Assembly: GCF_022967985.1 (NCBI RefSeq) | Contig: NZ_JALJVC010000014.1 | Location: 28,369 to 92,368, forward strand | Direction: 5' to 3' | From: Acinetobacter lwoffii | GTDB lineage: Bacteria > Pseudomonadota > Gammaproteobacteria > Pseudomonadales > Moraxellaceae | Length of the DNA stretch: 64,000 nt | Shown: piece after piece, positions 28,525 to 37,643 of the stretch | How positions within the stretch are numbered: the first letter of the stretch is position 1 | Layout: every line of letters starts with the position of its first letter | Notes under the pieces: model-generated | The model's database searches: none | Seen by the model: only the letters and a program-made list of their open reading frames with translations | What the model was told of the DNA's origin: nothing | Position numbers and translations under genes: made by a program

Positions 28525-28558
28525 ATGACAGGCTTATTACAAAGACTAATTATGACAG
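28525..28558 (-). promoter_or_regulatory. Candidate Pho box upstream of phoB
   Basis: Two CTGTCAT half-sites on the minus strand (28552-28558 and 28525-28531), each followed by AAT-rich bases as in PhoB sites. Their 27-bp spacing is not the canonical 11 bp, so each may be half of a degenerate box. A 7-bp inverted repeat AAACGGT/ACCGTTT lies closer to the gene at 28503-28518. Confidence 0.5.
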
Positions 28559-28728
28559 TATCATTGCAGAAAGGGAAAAACTGCTGATATTCGCAAAGAT
28601 TTGTGACAAATATAATGCAGAAACTTGTTAAAAAATCATAAATTAATTTTACTCATTTCCGTAGTACAGCATAAATCTGCAACTGACTGGTAAATGCAGG
28701 AAATCCTATTAAGCACAGGATTTAACAG

Positions 28729-29406
28729 CTATTTTTTCTCGGAAAATGACTCGAGCAGCGCCAAAAAAACCACACTACAAGACGATAAAACTTCCTCAAG
28801 CGAATACTTAAAACCACTCATTACCCAACGAATGGCAATTTGGGTGACATAACCATTTAAACCAGTCGACACCAGTGAAATTTCCTGTTCACTACGATTT
28901 AACTGCGGCATCATCAACATGACAAAGGCATGAATCATCCGGTCGAAACGTGACATGGTTTCATGAATAGTGGCCTGATTATGCAGCTCCTGCACCAGCA
29001 TGGCATCAATATAAATGATCCGTGCCATGCGCGGATTGTCACGCAGGGTAGTGAGCAGCGCACTCAAACCGGCTTCGATCATTTTTTTCGGATCACTCGA
29101 TGCCTGCATCATGGCCTGCATCACATTCTGTTGCAGTTCATCAATCAGTTTTAGGAAAATGGTCTGAAACAGATGTTCGCTTTTCTTGAAGGATTCATAA
29201 AAATAACGTTCAGTCAGTTTGGCTTCATTGCAGATATCTTTGACAGTAACTGAAAAAAAACCATAACTACCATAGGCTTCAATCCCGGCTTCGATGAGCT
29301 TTTCACGACGTGCCTGCTGCCGTTCAGCCATCGACAGGCCTTTAAACTGACGTTCCTTGGTTTTGGCGGGTCGTGATTTTACTGCTGAGTCGATTGAATC
29401 GGTCAT
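28729..29406 (-). CDS. TetR family transcriptional regulator
   Basis: 225 residues. After a basic N-terminal extension the TetR HTH spans about 30-80: RREKLIEAGIEAYGSYG, then VTVKDICNEAKLTERYFYESF in pieces. The remainder is a helical ligand/dimer domain. It is divergent from the SDR gene, and a 20-bp palindrome lies over the SDR promoter at 29521-29540, so it most likely represses that gene and perhaps itself. Ligand unknown. Confidence 0.9.
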   Translation of the reverse strand: MTDSIDSAVKSRPAKTKERQFKGLSMAERQQARREKLIEAGIEAYGSYGFFSVTVKDICNEAKLTERYFYESFKKSEHLFQTIFLKLIDELQQNVMQAMMQASSDPKKMIEAGLSALLTTLRDNPRMARIIYIDAMLVQELHNQATIHETMSRFDRMIHAFVMLMMPQLNRSEQEISLVSTGLNGYVTQIAIRWVMSGFKYSLEEVLSSCSVVFLALLESFSEKK

Positions 29407-29520
29407 AAGGCCTGTGTGCTCATCTGCATGAAGATTTTGAATATCTTAACAATAAATCACGCTTAGACCTATATAGAAATGCTCCCCTGAAATTTGGCCT
29501 CTAAGGACATGGGATAATTA

Positions 29521-29549
29521 TTGACAATCTATATTGTCAAAACTATATT
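29521..29549 (+). promoter_or_regulatory. SDR promoter overlapped by a palindromic operator
   Basis: -35 TTGACA (29521-29526), 17-bp spacer and -10 TATATT (29544-29549), nearly consensus. The first 20 bp are also a perfect palindrome with arms TTGACAAT and ATTGTCAA and centre CTAT (29521-29540), the size expected for a TetR dimer site. Binding there would block the -35 box. Confidence 0.7.
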
Positions 29550-29629
29550 GAGGATCTGTGCTAGCTCCTGAAACAACAGAACAAGATCCTGCTGTCATGG
29601 AATGGCAGTGGTTTACATAAGGAAATTGA

Positions 29630-30478
29630 ATGAAAAATTTTAACAATAAAGTTGCTGCGATTACCGGTGCCGGTTCAGGTATTGGTCAGCAACTGGCAGT
29701 ATTACTGGCCCAGCAGGGTTGTCATTTGGCACTGAGTGATATTAATGAACAGGGTCTGGCACAAACTGTAGAATTACTCCAAGGGACTGATGTTCGTGTC
29801 ACCATGCAAAAATTGAATGTGGCTGAACTGGAACAGGTGCGTAACTGGGCGGCACAGGTCGAACAGGATCATGGCAGTATCAATATGATCTTTAACAATG
29901 CCGGCGTTGCACTGGGTTCAACCGTTGAAGGGGCATCTTATGAAGAGCTGGAATGGATCGTCGGAATCAATTTCTGGGGCGTGGTTTACGGTACCAAAGA
30001 ATTCCTGCCATTGATCAAGAAAACTGGCGATGGTCATGTCATCAATATTTCCAGCCTGTTTGGTTTAACAGCTCAGCCGACCCAGTCTGCTTATAATGCG
30101 ACCAAGTTTGCCGTGCGTGGTTTTACTGAATCCCTGCGTCAGGAACTGGATCTGGAAAATTGTGGCGTGAGTGCACTGTGTGTGCATCCGGGGGGTATCC
30201 GTACCAACATTGCCAATGCAGCAAAAATGAATAACAGCCTGCTGACTTTAGGTATGAATCCGGAAAAATCGGCCCGTAATTTTAATAAATTATTGCGTTG
30301 TCCACCTGCAGAAGCTGCCCGTCAAATTCTGGAGGCGGTACAAAAAGACAAGCGCCGTCTGCTCATCGGCAATGATGCCAAAGCGATAGACCTGATTCAG
30401 CGAATCTTGCCGACCGGTTATCAGCATGTCACTGCACTGGCGACCCAATTTGGTAAAAGAAAGAAAAAGTCTGCTTAA
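29630..30478 (+). CDS. Short-chain dehydrogenase/reductase (SDR)
   Basis: 282 residues, classical SDR. Cofactor motif TGAGSGIG at about 14-21, NNAG around 89-92, catalytic Ser in ISSLFG and the YxxxK pair in SAYNATKFA. An Asp in LSDINEQ after the second strand favours NAD(H). Acts on an unknown alcohol or ketone. Regulated, by inference, by the divergent TetR protein. Confidence 0.9.
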   Translation: MKNFNNKVAAITGAGSGIGQQLAVLLAQQGCHLALSDINEQGLAQTVELLQGTDVRVTMQKLNVAELEQVRNWAAQVEQDHGSINMIFNNAGVALGSTVEGASYEELEWIVGINFWGVVYGTKEFLPLIKKTGDGHVINISSLFGLTAQPTQSAYNATKFAVRGFTESLRQELDLENCGVSALCVHPGGIRTNIANAAKMNNSLLTLGMNPEKSARNFNKLLRCPPAEAARQILEAVQKDKRRLLIGNDAKAIDLIQRILPTGYQHVTALATQFGKRKKKSA

Positions 30479-30493
30479 GAAATTGTAAAACAG

Positions 30494-30516
30494 ACCCGCG
30501 AAAGCGGGTTTTTTTA
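30494..30516 (+). terminator. Rho-independent terminator after the SDR gene
   Basis: ACCCGC, GAAA loop, GCGGGT, then TTTTTTT. Confidence 0.88.
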
Positions 30517-30595
30517 TCGCTGTGATAGGGGCTAATTTTTTGCAAAGGAGAGTATTAACTACTGTAATGCTTTAGGCACGTAAAAAAACCTGCAT

Positions 30596-31960
30596 TTAAA
30601 TCAACGCTTCAACCGTTTTTTTCTTCCAGACAAACTGATAATACAGTCCCTGCAAAATACACAGGCTGACAAAGGCCAACGCATAGGCATACCAGATACC
30701 TTCCAGACCCCACCACCGGCTAAACAGATAAGCGGCGGGAACTTCAATACAGAGAATGGCAAAAATGTTGATTAACATTGGCACGGTCACCGTTCCACTT
30801 GAACGCATGATCGAAGCAAAAATGGCACTGGCACCAAAGAACAGAATCGACCACAGCACAATAAACAGCAGTTGTTGTCCCAGTACTACAACCTTAGGAT
30901 CGGTAATAAACAGCGCCATCAGATATTTGGAGAACAGGTAGGCCAGAATCACCAGACCGCCGGTAAACAGGATATTCATACTCAGCGCAGTCCGGGTCAC
31001 TTTATTGAGCAGATCCGATTTACCTGCGCCAATCGCTTGCGCACCAAATACAGATGCGGCAATTGCAATCGACAAAGCCGGAAATTGAATATAATTTAAG
31101 ACCTGATTGACTGCACCATAGGCCGCTGTTGCTTCTGCGCCATAGCGGTTGACCAATCCGACAATTACCAGTCCGGCAACTGAAGTCGTGACCATTTGCA
31201 CACCAGTAGGAACCCCCAGTTTCAAGATCATTCTGCTCAACTGTGGTTGATGACGAATATTTTTTAATAAGGCCCAGTCCAGCTTGAGCGGATGTTGCCT
31301 ATAGTTCAAATACAGGATTAAAAACAACAGAACCGCCAGATTTCCCAGAATGGTGGCAATCGCCGGTGAGATAATGCCCATTTTAGGAAAGCCAAAATAA
31401 CCGGCAATCAGGACCGGTGTCACCACCAAACCGACCCCAATGGTAAGTGCGGAAGCAAACAGGGGGGTGGTACTATCCCCAACACCGCGCAAGATGGAAG
31501 TATAAATAATATAGATAAAGATTAAGGGGCTACCCGCCAGCATCCATTGCACATAGGGCAAGGATAAATGCATCACATCCGGATCTGTGCCAAGCGCCAA
31601 GAGAATATTCTCAGCAAAAATTACCCCAAAAAGTGCAATCAAGCTGCCGCCAATCAAGGTCATAAATAAAGTTGAACCGACCACACAGCGCACTTTTTCT
31701 ATATTTTTCCCGCCCCAAGCCTGGCCAATCAATACGGTAGAGCCGGCCGATAAACCAATCACAAAGGCCATCAGACAAAACAGGATCGGGAAAAAAACGG
31801 CAACAGCAGCAATCGCATTCACTCCGAGCATTTGTCCCACAAAAACCGTATTGATCGTGCCGGAGAGACTTTGCAGGATATTGGTCGCAATTAATGGCAA
31901 CAGAAATACCAGAAAGGCTTTCCATAAATTCTGTTGATGAATCAGTGAGTGCTGTGCCAT
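30596..31960 (-). CDS. MATE family efflux transporter
   Basis: 454 residues with about twelve membrane helices in two homologous halves, as in MATE (NorM/DinF-type) cation-coupled exporters. The start carries the typical FLLPLIATNILQSL segment and the FVGQMLG turn, and the mid-protein has LRGVGDSTTPLFAS, a family hallmark. Would expel drugs, dyes or metabolites across the inner membrane. Single-gene unit; regulator not evident. Confidence 0.9.
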   Translation of the reverse strand: MAQHSLIHQQNLWKAFLVFLLPLIATNILQSLSGTINTVFVGQMLGVNAIAAVAVFFPILFCLMAFVIGLSAGSTVLIGQAWGGKNIEKVRCVVGSTLFMTLIGGSLIALFGVIFAENILLALGTDPDVMHLSLPYVQWMLAGSPLIFIYIIYTSILRGVGDSTTPLFASALTIGVGLVVTPVLIAGYFGFPKMGIISPAIATILGNLAVLLFLILYLNYRQHPLKLDWALLKNIRHQPQLSRMILKLGVPTGVQMVTTSVAGLVIVGLVNRYGAEATAAYGAVNQVLNYIQFPALSIAIAASVFGAQAIGAGKSDLLNKVTRTALSMNILFTGGLVILAYLFSKYLMALFITDPKVVVLGQQLLFIVLWSILFFGASAIFASIMRSSGTVTVPMLINIFAILCIEVPAAYLFSRWWGLEGIWYAYALAFVSLCILQGLYYQFVWKKKTVEALI

Positions 31961-32029
31961 GCGACATCCTGTGATTGAATTATCATCTATTTGTTGATGC
32001 AGCTATTATTCGGCAGAATATAAGAAAAA

Positions 32030-32054
32030 GCCTTAGCTTTTAAGTAACTAAGGC
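32030..32054 (-). terminator. Terminator after the aminotransferase gene
   Basis: Arms GCCTTAG and CTAAGGC with an 11-nt loop; on the minus strand the stem is followed by TTTTTCTTA. Confidence 0.75.
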
Positions 32055-32088
32055 ATTTATTTTATGAGATTTTTAGTTAAAAAATGAG

Positions 32089-33243
32089 TTAAACCTTTGA
32101 AAGAATTTGACCTGCCTGGATCAAGGTTTGTTCTTTTTTTGCAAAGCAGAACCTGAGCAAGCGTAAATCTGTAGGAGGATGCTGGTAGAACGCAGAGACT
32201 GGAATCGCGACAATCCCATGTTGTTCTGCCAGAAAATGGCACATGGATAAATCATCGAGCTCAGGCCGAATCTCTGAATAATCTAAGTTCTGGAAATAAG
32301 TCCCTTGAGAAGGTGTCCATTTAAAGCGTGACGTTTCAATGGATGAGTTAAATAAATCCCGTTTGTTTTGATAGAAAGAGGACAGTTCAGGTATATGCTC
32401 AGGATGCAGTTGCATATATTCCGCCAAGGCAACCTGAACGGGCGTCACACCACAGAAACTGGCAAACTGATAAATCTGTCTGAACATTTTCATCAGTGCG
32501 GGTGCAGCAATACAAAATCCGGTTTTCCAGCCAGTGACATGGAAGGTTTTACCAAAAGAACCAATCACAAAACTCCGCTCACGAAGTTCTGGAAATGACC
32601 AGGCCGAATAGTGCTGAACGCCGTCAAAAACCAGATGTTCGTAGACTTCATCCGACAGCACCACAATATTGCGCTCGCGAATCAGCTCGATCAGTTGCTG
32701 CCAGTCTGCCTTGGACCAGACACTACCACTCGGATTATGTGGAGTATTTACCACAATCATGCGGGTACGGTCATTAATGGTATCTTTGACCTGATTCCAG
32801 TCCACAGAAAAATCAGGATGCTGCAAAGCAATATGCACTGGCTTTGCCCCGACCAGTTGTACCGCAGGGCCATAACTGTCATAGCTCGGGTCGAAAATAA
32901 TTACTTCTTCACCGGCGCGCACTGTGGCCTGAATGGCACAAAAAATCGCAATCGTGGCCCCAGGCGTAATCGTGATTTCCTCGAAAGGATCAATAATCAG
33001 TTGATCACGCTGCTGATAGAGATCTGCCACTAGACCTCGCAAGACTGGCAGACCATCTCCCGGAGCGTACTGGTTAAATCCATTCTGGCTAGCCCGGTTT
33101 AAAGCTTCAATCAAGGCAGGAGGCGCTGCAAAGTCTGGAAATCCTTGAGAAAGATTCAAGGCTCCGAGTTTTTGTGCCAAGGCCGACATGGTACTAAAAA
33201 TGGTCACGCCCAAATCGGGTAATTTAGAAGGGAGTTCCAGCAT
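32089..33243 (-). CDS. PLP-dependent aminotransferase, YbdL/methionine aminotransferase-like
   Basis: 384 residues from the ATG at 33243, which has AAGGCCAAGG just upstream; longer readings add a non-conserved A/T-rich leader. Fold type I class I/II aminotransferase: LSQGFPDFAAP near the start, the NTPHNPSG motif around 170, SDEVYEHLVFD and the PLP-lysine in GSFGKTFHVTGWK (about 235). This combination resembles YbdL, which prefers methionine and aromatic donors. Probably works in methionine salvage or amino-acid catabolism. Confidence 0.88.
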   Translation of the reverse strand: MLELPSKLPDLGVTIFSTMSALAQKLGALNLSQGFPDFAAPPALIEALNRASQNGFNQYAPGDGLPVLRGLVADLYQQRDQLIIDPFEEITITPGATIAIFCAIQATVRAGEEVIIFDPSYDSYGPAVQLVGAKPVHIALQHPDFSVDWNQVKDTINDRTRMIVVNTPHNPSGSVWSKADWQQLIELIRERNIVVLSDEVYEHLVFDGVQHYSAWSFPELRERSFVIGSFGKTFHVTGWKTGFCIAAPALMKMFRQIYQFASFCGVTPVQVALAEYMQLHPEHIPELSSFYQNKRDLFNSSIETSRFKWTPSQGTYFQNLDYSEIRPELDDLSMCHFLAEQHGIVAIPVSAFYQHPPTDLRLLRFCFAKKEQTLIQAGQILSKV

Positions 33244-33489
33244 GTCCTTGGCCTTGAAGAATGAGATCTGAATGAGTGTAGCAGCAAGTTCCGTATAGGA
33301 TAATCGGAAAAATAGGGAATATTGAGCAATATTTTTAATTAAGATGTACCACATGCAATTTAAGATTTTTAATTGAAGGGCCATAAATTAAAGGCCTAAT
33401 TATGTGAAATGCATCGTGAACTGGACGAAATGGATAACTTTTCCTAAAATCTGCCGCACAATAATAAAGCTTAAAATTATAACTATAAA

Positions 33490-36342
33490 ATGCCAAAACC
33501 TATCCATATGCTGGTGGAGCAGCTCGGGCTTAAGCGACAGCATCGTGCGCTACATTTACAGTTTTCACATCCTCCTTTAAATCATCAGGTTTTGATTCAG
33601 CGTATTGAGGGTCAGCATCAGATCAATCAAGGCCTGCAGGCTGAACTGATCTGTCTTTCCACTCATGCTCATATTGCCTTGAAACAGTTTATCGGCTGTC
33701 GGGTGGCCATTGATCAGGTCACAGACCGGGGTGAACTTTTCCGGACTACGGGCATTATTACTGCAGCCAGTCAAGGGCAGAATGATGGAGCTTTGACCCT
33801 GTATAAATTGACGCTAAATGATCCGACTGCACTCTGGCAGAAGCGCCGTAACAGTCGGGTTTTTATGAATAAGACGGTGCGCGAGATCAGTGAAATCCTG
33901 TTCAGTGAATGGCAAAACAGAAGTGTATTATTCGCGGCCAGTCTCAGCCTGGATTTGACAGGACTCAGCCGGGACTATGATGTCCGACCTTTTGTAATGC
34001 AGTCGAATGAATCGGATTATGATTTTCTGACCCGTTTATGGCGTAGCGAAGGAATTAACTGGCTGATTGATGAAAGGCAATTAACTGTGCCTGTATCAGC
34101 CAGCGAGATTCAAGATCAGCTTTTAAAACTGGTAGATCATTCCCAATATTTTTCAGCTTTAAAACGCCGCTCCATCCGGTTTCATCGCAGTCATGCCACC
34201 GAACAGCTCGACACGCTGAACAGTCTGATTGCGGTACGTCAGCTCAATCCGAATAGTACCCAGACCCAGCGTTGGCATGCCCAGCAACTTGCCCAGGATC
34301 AAAGCCAGCCTTTATTCAGTAATCATCAGCAAAGTGATATCCATGCAAATGCCACTCTTCAGCTTGAAGATGCGTGGAACATCAGTCCGGCTTGGACCGG
34401 CGACTTAAATCATGAGGATCAGGTGACAGCATCTGGTATAGCCCAACTGGATCGACTCAATCAGCAGCTCAGTGACTATCATGCTTTGCAGTCTAAATAT
34501 TTTAAAGCCAGTAGCAGCGTACGAGATGCTCAGGTTGGATACTGGTTTGAACTGCAACAGCATCCTGAAATTGATCAGCATCCTGCCCATCAACGTGAAT
34601 TTCTGATTTTAGCTAAGCGGTTTTATAACCAGAACAATTTACCCAAAGATATCTTATCTCAGCTGGACAGTTTGCTTGAGAAGAGCGGCTGGCAGATGAC
34701 ACAGGAGGAACGACAGGCCAATGAACTACAGATGGTGCGCCGTGAAATCCAGGTTGTTCCTGAGTACCACCCCTTCATTCATCGGCCTGCTGCATATCCG
34801 CAACGGGCTCGAGTGGTCGGACCTGAAGGTGAAACGATTCATGTCGATGCATGGGGGCGGGTGAAAGTTCGTTTTCTGTTTACCCGGAGTGAGGATCATC
34901 AGCATGATGGCGGCGCAGGTAGCAATGACAATGATAGCGATTCTGCTTGGGTGGATGTTTTGACCCCTTGGGCGGGTGAGGGTTATGGCATCAGGTTGCA
35001 TCCGCGAATTGGCGAAATTGTAGTGATTGACTTCTTTGAAGGTGATATCGACCGGCCCTTTGTGGTGGGACGGATTCATGAAGCAGAACGGCATCCGACC
35101 ATGTTTTTTGATGCAAAAGGAGAACTTCCTGCGACCAAAAAACTCAGTGGCATCCGTTCTCAGGAGGTCGATGGGGATGGCTTTAACCAGTTGCGTTTCG
35201 ATGATACCCCTGAACAGATTAGTGCGCAGCTGCAAAGTAGTCATGCAGCCAGTCAGCTCAATCTGGGAAATCTAAGCCATCCTAAAGAAAGTGAAAGCAG
35301 CGAAGGTCGAGGAGAAGGTTTTGAACTAAGGACAGACCAGTGGGGTGCCATACGTGCAGGGAAAGGCTTGCTGATTTCCACTTATGGGCAAGAGTCAGCC
35401 GCAGGCAATCACCTGGATGCTGACTCAGCCAAAGAACAGCTTGAATCGAATCTCAATCATAGTAAAGCCTTGAGTGATATTGCAGAAAAACAGCAGGCTG
35501 ATCCATTGGAATTTTTTGATAGTTTAAAACAGTTTTTGAATCAGATTGAAGCTGAAGATCAAGCCAAGGCTGCCGCATTTAGACAGGCGGTGATGCTGTT
35601 AACCGCACCCCAATCGATTGCACTGAGCACAAAGGAAAATATCCATTTATCCGCTGATCAGCAAATCAATCAGAGTGCCGGGGACAATATTCATTTTTCC
35701 ACACAGAAGTCTTTAGTTGCTCATGCACAGGACAAGATCAGTTTATTTGCTGCTCAAGAGGGTGCAAGTCTCTATGCCGCTAATGGCAAAATTGAGATAC
35801 AAGCTCAAGATGATGCAATTGAAGCGATCGCCCATAAGGTAATCAAGCTTATTTCGACTGAAGACAAGATCGAAATCACCAGTCCGAAGGAGATTATACT
35901 GAACGCTGGAGGGTCTCAAATTAAGATCAATGGTAGTGGAGTAGTGGTCACGACTGGTGGGAAATTTGAGTGTAAGGCAGGGCAGCACAATTTTGTTAGT
36001 GGAGTAAAAGTTAAAACTGAAATACCCACTTTACCTATTGCTCAAGATATTAAAATTTTTACAAATAAATGGGATTTTTATGATCTGTTCTATGAGGCTA
36101 ACTTTGCAGATGTTAAATATAAATTGATCAATAATAAAAACAATACCTACGTGTCTGGAACGCTGGATCAGCATGGTCGAACCCAACGTATGAATACTTA
36201 CAATAATGAAGATTACGATATTCTGATTGGCACAGCTGATGAATGGACTGTTTCAATAGACGACAGTGGTGAAGATGGTGATTTTGAACATGAGTGTAAT
36301 TGTGGATTAACTGACAATCATGAACATGATGAAGGGATATAA
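33490..36342 (+). CDS. vgrG: Type VI secretion system tip protein VgrG with DUF2345 and a C-terminal extension
   Basis: 950 residues. Gp27-like region (about 1-430) including ESDYDFLTRLWRSEGI, gp5 OB-fold region (about 437-540, with DAWGRVKVRF, SAWVDVLTPWAGEGYG and GDIDRPFVVGRI), a DUF2345 needle extension (about 650-840, with SADQQINQSAG and KIEITSPKEII) and a further 101-residue tail from about 850. The tail, after the beta helix, is more A/T-rich and ends in an acidic Cys/His-rich stretch; it has no recognised catalytic motif and may be the docking site for the next gene's product. No T6SS structural genes are in the window, so this is an orphan vgrG. Confidence 0.95.
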   Translation: MPKPIHMLVEQLGLKRQHRALHLQFSHPPLNHQVLIQRIEGQHQINQGLQAELICLSTHAHIALKQFIGCRVAIDQVTDRGELFRTTGIITAASQGQNDGALTLYKLTLNDPTALWQKRRNSRVFMNKTVREISEILFSEWQNRSVLFAASLSLDLTGLSRDYDVRPFVMQSNESDYDFLTRLWRSEGINWLIDERQLTVPVSASEIQDQLLKLVDHSQYFSALKRRSIRFHRSHATEQLDTLNSLIAVRQLNPNSTQTQRWHAQQLAQDQSQPLFSNHQQSDIHANATLQLEDAWNISPAWTGDLNHEDQVTASGIAQLDRLNQQLSDYHALQSKYFKASSSVRDAQVGYWFELQQHPEIDQHPAHQREFLILAKRFYNQNNLPKDILSQLDSLLEKSGWQMTQEERQANELQMVRREIQVVPEYHPFIHRPAAYPQRARVVGPEGETIHVDAWGRVKVRFLFTRSEDHQHDGGAGSNDNDSDSAWVDVLTPWAGEGYGIRLHPRIGEIVVIDFFEGDIDRPFVVGRIHEAERHPTMFFDAKGELPATKKLSGIRSQEVDGDGFNQLRFDDTPEQISAQLQSSHAASQLNLGNLSHPKESESSEGRGEGFELRTDQWGAIRAGKGLLISTYGQESAAGNHLDADSAKEQLESNLNHSKALSDIAEKQQADPLEFFDSLKQFLNQIEAEDQAKAAAFRQAVMLLTAPQSIALSTKENIHLSADQQINQSAGDNIHFSTQKSLVAHAQDKISLFAAQEGASLYAANGKIEIQAQDDAIEAIAHKVIKLISTEDKIEITSPKEIILNAGGSQIKINGSGVVVTTGGKFECKAGQHNFVSGVKVKTEIPTLPIAQDIKIFTNKWDFYDLFYEANFADVKYKLINNKNNTYVSGTLDQHGRTQRMNTYNNEDYDILIGTADEWTVSIDDSGEDGDFEHECNCGLTDNHEHDEGI

Positions 36343-36344
36343 GT

Positions 36345-37643
36345 ATGGATTGTTTAGCAAATATTAAATTTTTGGATGCCCTTGACCAGCCCATTAATGA
36401 TTTAGCTCATCAGCTATGGGCGGGCTCATCGCTAATATCTGATTATATTACTCTTCCTATTGGCGAATCTGTTTGGATTAAGCGTCCAATAGGTACAATC
36501 ATTGATGTAAAAATTAAAAGTTTTATATCTGGTGAATATGAACCCAAAGTAAAAATACAACTTATTGGAGAAAAGACAACTTTTATTATACGTAGTCCTA
36601 AAGTGTTGCTTAAAGGGATGAGTTTGTCAGCTAAAGATATGGCGACAGGTAAATATATAAGGTCTACGTATACCGTTGCTGAAGGTGATTATTTATCTCG
36701 AATAGCAGAGGATAATCAGACAACCGTGGCTGAACTGATACATCTTAATAATTTAAAAAGCGATATAGATATACATCCACAGCAAATTCTCAAACTTCCA
36801 GTTAAGAAAGCAGAATCCTCAACAATTGCATCGAATGGAAAATCACAAGTAACAGAATCTAGCCAGCAAGAGAAAATAAATATTATTGTTGTTCAACAAA
36901 AAGATACTTTACCTTTGATTGCAAAATTAACAGGTAATTCTATAGATGAAATCAAGAAGTTAAATGGTTTAGCTAGTGACAAGCTCATTCAGAATCAAAA
37001 ATTAAAAGTTTATGCTCGTAAAGCAGCATTTACTATTGCGAAAACGAAAAATGATGATAAAAAGCCTTCTACTCCACTAATAGTAAAACAGGATGCATCT
37101 AAGAATAAAGAAAATGCACCAACAACGAAGGTAGAATCTTCTGTTCCTACTCGCTCTAAAGTTTCACAGAGAAATGAAAAATCAATAGCAAAGTTGCATC
37201 CCCAAGTCCGAGATAAAATTAGAAAATTCATTAATGATGTATATACTAAACACCAAGTACAGCTTGTAATTGTTCAGGATTATCGTACATATGCACAGCA
37301 AGATGCTTTATATGCAAAAGGGAGAACAGCCTCTGGCAGTGTGGTAACGAATGCAAGAGGAGGGCAAAGCAATCATAATTTTGCCCTAGCAGTTGATGTG
37401 TTTCCTTTGTGGGAGGACGGTAAATTGCATATGGATGTAAAATCAGACCAGAAAAATATCAAGATCCTTAAAAAGATTGCTCCTATTGGAAAGGGGATTG
37501 GATTGGAATGGGGTGGAGATTGGAAATCAATTATCGATAATCCCCATTTTCAGCTTAAAACTGGGAAAACAATGGCTCAGCTTAGAGAGTTAACTGAGAG
37601 TGCGGGTGGTGACCCTCTAAAGGTAAAATATGATATTCAATAA
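36345..37643 (+). CDS. Putative T6SS peptidoglycan-peptidase effector: two LysM repeats plus M15 (L-alanyl-D-glutamate peptidase-like) domain
   Basis: 432 residues, starting 2 bp after the vgrG stop. Residues 1-105 are an unrecognised domain, perhaps VgrG-binding. LysM repeats follow at about 108-152 and 179-223 for peptidoglycan binding, then a Ser/Lys-rich linker (about 224-281). The C-terminal domain (about 282-405) has the CwlK/VanY M15 zinc-peptidase signature: His344 and Asp351 in SNHNFALAVD, EWGGDW at 388-393, and His401 in NPHFQL. No signal peptide, as expected of cargo carried by VgrG. Family knowledge says such enzymes cut stem peptides in the periplasm. The 3' end overlaps the next gene by 14 bp. 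A/T-rich, likely acquired. Confidence 0.85.
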   Translation: MDCLANIKFLDALDQPINDLAHQLWAGSSLISDYITLPIGESVWIKRPIGTIIDVKIKSFISGEYEPKVKIQLIGEKTTFIIRSPKVLLKGMSLSAKDMATGKYIRSTYTVAEGDYLSRIAEDNQTTVAELIHLNNLKSDIDIHPQQILKLPVKKAESSTIASNGKSQVTESSQQEKINIIVVQQKDTLPLIAKLTGNSIDEIKKLNGLASDKLIQNQKLKVYARKAAFTIAKTKNDDKKPSTPLIVKQDASKNKENAPTTKVESSVPTRSKVSQRNEKSIAKLHPQVRDKIRKFINDVYTKHQVQLVIVQDYRTYAQQDALYAKGRTASGSVVTNARGGQSNHNFALAVDVFPLWEDGKLHMDVKSDQKNIKILKKIAPIGKGIGLEWGGDWKSIIDNPHFQLKTGKTMAQLRELTESAGGDPLKVKYDIQ

